Shown here piece after piece: positions 14,189 through 16,332 of a stretch of DNA of 16,332 bases; the stretch's first letter is position 1; each line of letters begins with the position of its first letter. Source of the stretch: Spirochaetaceae bacterium (lineage in GTDB: Bacteria > Spirochaetota > Spirochaetia > DSM-27196 > SLAA01); NCBI GenBank assembly GCA_003564775.1, contig PXEI01000041.1:1-16332 (forward strand). Reading direction: 5' to 3'. Under the pieces are notes generated by a model, which was not told where the DNA came from, did no database searches, and was given only the letters and a program-made list of their open reading frames with translations. Made by a program: the position numbers and the translations under genes.

Positions 14189-15088
14189 TCAGTCTACCAG
14201 TTTCTTGTGAAGCAGCTTAAGCGCTGCAGTTCCCATAGCTGCGGTTGCGACTGCAATATACAGAATACTCCACCATAGTTCCGGGCTCCACCCTCCGGTG
14301 GCTAATGCCCGTGTGAGCCGAACAGGATGCGTCAGTGGTAGGATGAGTGCTATGGGCTGTGCTACACGTGGAAGGTTCTCAATTGGGAAGACCACCCCGG
14401 CAAAGAAGAACATCGGCGAGATCAGTCCCGAGAAAAGAAAGTTGAACTGGTTGATGTTCTTCACGAAGGCGTTCATGAGCAAACCAAGAGTGGCAAACAT
14501 GGCACCTGTAAAGAACCCAATCACCGGCGCAAAGAGAATCCAGCCCGGTGAGAGGATTCCGGCAGTCATGGCAACAATCAGTACGGCCAGGGTAAACACG
14601 AAGCCCTTGGTGGCTGCCCAGACGATCTCACCGAGTAACAGGTTGTTAGCCGTGATCGGCGCGCCAAGCATGCCGTCGTAGACCTTGTCGAACTCAAGCC
14701 TGATATAGGTGCCGAAGGAACACTCAAAGGTTGCGGTAAACATTGCGGCGGTAACCAGAAGCCCGGCCGCCAGGTACTCTATATAAGGTTGCCCATTCAT
14801 GGTTCCCACAAACTGGCCCAGACCCATGCCAATTCCCACCAGAAAGATCAGCGGCTCCAGGAAAGGAGGGAGCGCATTAGAAATAAGGGTGCGACTGTAC
14901 ACCCGAACATGACGATACCATACGCTCATGATGCGACCAGCAAAACTACGCGGTCGGGCCTCGGCACTGGATATTGGCGCTGACAGAAAGTTCTTGCTTC
15001 CGAGATGTGCGGTATCTGCCCCGGCTGCCCCGGCTGCCCCGGCTGCCCCGGGCGTGTCAGCTGTTTCGGAAATGCTGTTACTGGGCAT
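14189..15088 (-). CDS. ABC-2 type exporter permease, NodJ-like
   Basis: This 299-residue membrane subunit pairs with the upstream ATPase to export an unknown substrate. The ATG at 15088 has GGAGG seven bases upstream on the - strand and overlaps the ATPase gene by 11 bases, so the pair is coupled. An N-terminal Ala/Gly-rich polar extension (about 1-50) precedes an amphipathic segment (SVWYRHVRVYSRTL) and six hydrophobic helices (about 73-95, 107-125, 155-178, 184-207, 220-240 and 267-290). Family motifs include PPFLEPLIFLVGIGMGLG, YLAAGLLVTAAMFTATFE, YDGMLGAPIT and PLTHPVRLTRAL, typical of NodJ/DRA-type permeases. The N-terminal extension is encoded partly by a 9-bp repeat and is unusual for the family; a Met at residue 54 (codon at 14927-14929) would remove it but has no ribosome binding site. 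The substrate cannot be predicted; NodIJ similarity does not imply nodulation. Confidence 0.88.
   Translation of the reverse strand: MPSNSISETADTPGAAGAAGAAGADTAHLGSKNFLSAPISSAEARPRSFAGRIMSVWYRHVRVYSRTLISNALPPFLEPLIFLVGIGMGLGQFVGTMNGQPYIEYLAAGLLVTAAMFTATFECSFGTYIRLEFDKVYDGMLGAPITANNLLLGEIVWAATKGFVFTLAVLIVAMTAGILSPGWILFAPVIGFFTGAMFATLGLLMNAFVKNINQFNFLFSGLISPMFFFAGVVFPIENLPRVAQPIALILPLTHPVRLTRALATGGWSPELWWSILYIAVATAAMGTAALKLLHKKLVD
15016..15051 (-). repeat. Four tandem 9-bp units in the permease gene
   Basis: The + strand unit CTGCCCCGG is repeated four times exactly. On the coding strand it produces the Gly-Ala-Ala run in the N-terminal extension of the permease (PGAAGAAGAAGA). Slippage would change the length by three residues per unit without a frameshift. 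Confidence 0.9.
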
Positions 15089-16037
15089 CGTTGAGCCTCC
15101 GACCGGTAATTCTCAGAAACAAGTCTTCAAGATTGCTCGGGCGTACAAGGAACTCGTCCGGTGCAAGGTGTGACCCCAGGTCCTCAAGGTGAGAGATGTT
15201 ACCAGCGTAGTACAGCACACGCTCACCGGAGTCTTCTACCCGAATCTCTGGGTGGCCGTTGGGTTTCACCATTGCAATCAGCTCATCTTTGCGTTCGGGC
15301 CGGTTGAGTTCCAGCACATACGCCTCTATGTTGTCACTGAGAAGGCGCCGGGGGGCCCCCTCAAGAACCTTTTTCCCTTTGTCCATAATCACAATAGTGT
15401 CGGCAATCTGGTAGGCCTCCTCCATATAATGGGTGGTAAGCAATATGGTGACACCGGTCTTGATCAGGTTTCGAAGCTTGTTCCAAATCAGTTGCCGTAC
15501 TTGTGGGTCCAGCCCGGTTGTGGGCTCATCAAGAATCAGGAGTCGCGGATTTCCAAGCAAGGCGCGAGCGATAATGAGCCGGCGTTTCATGCCACCGGAG
15601 AGTTCTCGTACTCGGGCGGTGCGGCGCTCGGCCAGTTCCATAAACTCAAGTAGATAGTCTATGCGGTCGGCTGCTTGTGACGCGGCCAGCCCGTAGAACT
15701 TCGAATAAATCTGAAGGTTCTGGAGGACGTTTAACTCCTGGTCCAGATTGTCGTCCTGCGGTGCCACACCAGCAAGAGCCTTTATGTTCAGTTCGGACCT
15801 GCGAGGGTCGTAACCAAAGACCGAGAGCCGGGTGGAGGCATTCCGATCCGGCTGTGCCTTCCCGTACAGGACCTTCATAGTGGTGGTCTTACCAGCACCG
15901 TTTGGCCCAAGGAATGCAAAGCAGCCTGGACCTTCAATTCTAAAGCTGAGATCGTCAACCGCACGGGTATCACGGTAGGTCTTGAACAGGTGGTCTACCT
16001 CAATGATGTCTGTACTCATGAAATGTAAGGTAGACAT
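15078..16037 (-). CDS. ABC exporter ATP-binding protein, NodI/DRA type
   Basis: This is the ATPase of the two-gene exporter, about 319 residues. Walker A GPNGAGKTTT lies at about 44-53, a Q-loop in GVAPQDDNLDQELN near 90-103, the signature ELSGGMKRRLIIARAL at 145-160, Walker B LLILDEPTTGLD at 166-177 and the switch His203 in TTHYMEEA. The C-terminal extension ends RPSNLEDLFLRITGRRL, the usual NodI/DrrA-type tail. The start is uncertain: ATG at 16037 has only AGGA immediately before it, ATG at 16019 gives MSTDIIEVDHLFKTY without a ribosome binding site, and an in-frame TTG at 16055 is also possible. It overlaps the permease gene. The exported substrate is unknown; family members move drugs, glycolipids or polysaccharides. 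Confidence 0.9.
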   Translation of the reverse strand: MSTLHFMSTDIIEVDHLFKTYRDTRAVDDLSFRIEGPGCFAFLGPNGAGKTTTMKVLYGKAQPDRNASTRLSVFGYDPRRSELNIKALAGVAPQDDNLDQELNVLQNLQIYSKFYGLAASQAADRIDYLLEFMELAERRTARVRELSGGMKRRLIIARALLGNPRLLILDEPTTGLDPQVRQLIWNKLRNLIKTGVTILLTTHYMEEAYQIADTIVIMDKGKKVLEGAPRRLLSDNIEAYVLELNRPERKDELIAMVKPNGHPEIRVEDSGERVLYYAGNISHLEDLGSHLAPDEFLVRPSNLEDLFLRITGRRLNDAQ

Positions 16038-16039
16038 TT
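16021..16039. promoter_or_regulatory. Small inverted repeat at the ABC operon start
   Basis: AAATGT and ACATTT flank a seven-base centre and lie across the two candidate start codons of the ATPase gene. It could be an operator or a small RNA hairpin near the translation start, but a six-base dyad can occur by chance. Confidence 0.2.
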
Positions 16040-16148
16040 TCCTGCCAGAAATCAAAGCGCCGTGCTGTAGAACTGCTTCTTTTCGGAGGTATTTGTAGCG
16101 GAACTGGCGCTATGCGATGAGCCTGTGAGGTCGTATTTTACAGCATGT

Positions 16149-16153
16149 GGAGG
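16149..16153 (+). promoter_or_regulatory. Ribosome binding site of the 3'-edge lipoprotein gene
   Basis: GGAGG lies eight bases before the ATG at 16162. The 124-base gap between the two divergent genes (16038-16161) should hold promoters for both; I see no convincing -35/-10 pair on either strand. Confidence 0.75.
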
Positions 16154-16161
16154 TAGATGTA

Positions 16162-16332
16162 ATGAAGCTGTTACCTGTTCTGGCCATTGTTCTCCTTGTT
16201 GTCTCCTGTAGCCGGGGCGGTGCGGACGGTAGGTCGGCCGCCACCGGTGAGTGGGCGGCGGACAGCGCAGAGGACTGGATGCAACCGGCGGTAGAGGTTG
16301 TTGAGGTGCGCAGTGGACGCCTTATTGATACC
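16162..16332 (+). CDS. Lipoprotein, probable periplasmic adaptor of an efflux system, 5' part only
   Basis: The first 57 codons are present and the frame runs off the right edge. The product starts MKLLPVLAIVLLVVSC, a short signal peptide with a good lipobox (VVSC, Cys16), so it should be lipid-anchored. A Gly/Ala/Asp-rich linker follows (about 17-40). The last visible residues, VEVVEVRSGRLIDT, match the opening beta strand of HlyD/AcrA-type membrane fusion proteins, where Val-x-Val and Arg/Gly-Leu patterns precede the hairpin. That assignment rests on few residues. Being divergent from an ABC exporter fits a transport locus, but the partner genes would lie beyond the window. Confidence 0.6.
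   Translation, partial: MKLLPVLAIVLLVVSCSRGGADGRSAATGEWAADSAEDWMQPAVEVVEVRSGRLIDT

Noticed and set aside
15016..15051. CRISPR-like or mobile-element repeat
   Set aside because: The units are 9 bp, directly adjacent without spacers, and in frame within a coding region, so it is a simple tandem repeat.
14298..15653. Several + strand open frames across the ABC exporter genes
   Set aside because: The - strand carries complete ABC motifs (Walker A, signature, Walker B) and NodJ-type helices; the + strand frames are antisense shadows.

Overview
The window looks like a chromosomal housekeeping region of a diderm bacterium, most likely a spirochaete (Spirochaetaceae-like, moderately GC-rich). The reasons are a complete LolCDE lipoprotein-sorting ABC transporter (so an outer membrane is present) beside ftsY, an mcsA-mcsB-clpC cassette best known from Firmicutes, an adjacent parE-parC pair, and cysteine lipoboxes on exported proteins. 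The phylum call is inference from gene content and protein style; no rRNA or other phylogenetic marker is present. Every complete gene is at or near full length. There are no tRNA or rRNA genes, insertion sequences or CRISPR arrays.

Region 1 (1-5866, + strand) is a tightly packed envelope-biogenesis operon. It holds the 3' end of a two-helix membrane protein, ftsY (SRP receptor), an exported protein made of MORN/YwqK-like beta repeats, and then a LolC/E-type permease, LolD ATPase and second LolC/E-type permease. Most junctions are stop/start overlaps (GTGA, ATGA or a few bases more), which implies translational coupling. The layout joins protein targeting to the inner membrane with lipoprotein release to the outer membrane, with an unrecognised exported protein between them.

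Region 2 (5865-10161, + strand) is a proteostasis operon: mcsA (zinc fingers plus UVR domain), mcsB (protein-arginine kinase family) and clpC (two-AAA+ unfoldase with a ClpP-docking VGF tripeptide). It is preceded by an array of four 10-bp units whose last two copies share the GGTC-N6-GGTC geometry of a CtsR box. The McsB protein lacks the family's CPTN catalytic cysteine motif and the GEG glutamate, while ClpC keeps both N-domain glutamates that dock phospho-arginine. This mismatch is the most interesting point in the window. Strong GC-rich hairpins follow clpC.

Region 3 (10187-14180, + strand) is parE-parC, encoding topoisomerase IV of the Bacteroidetes/spirochaete type. parE appears to have a promoter so close to its start codon that the mRNA would be nearly leaderless. 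ParC ends in a Gly/Ser/Asn/Lys repeat tail, and its quinolone-contact positions are Ala and Ser.

Region 4 (14189-16332) holds a NodIJ/DRA-type ABC exporter on the - strand (ATPase then permease, overlapping, convergent with parC). Divergent from it is the start of a + strand lipoprotein that looks like a periplasmic adaptor (membrane fusion protein) and runs off the window.
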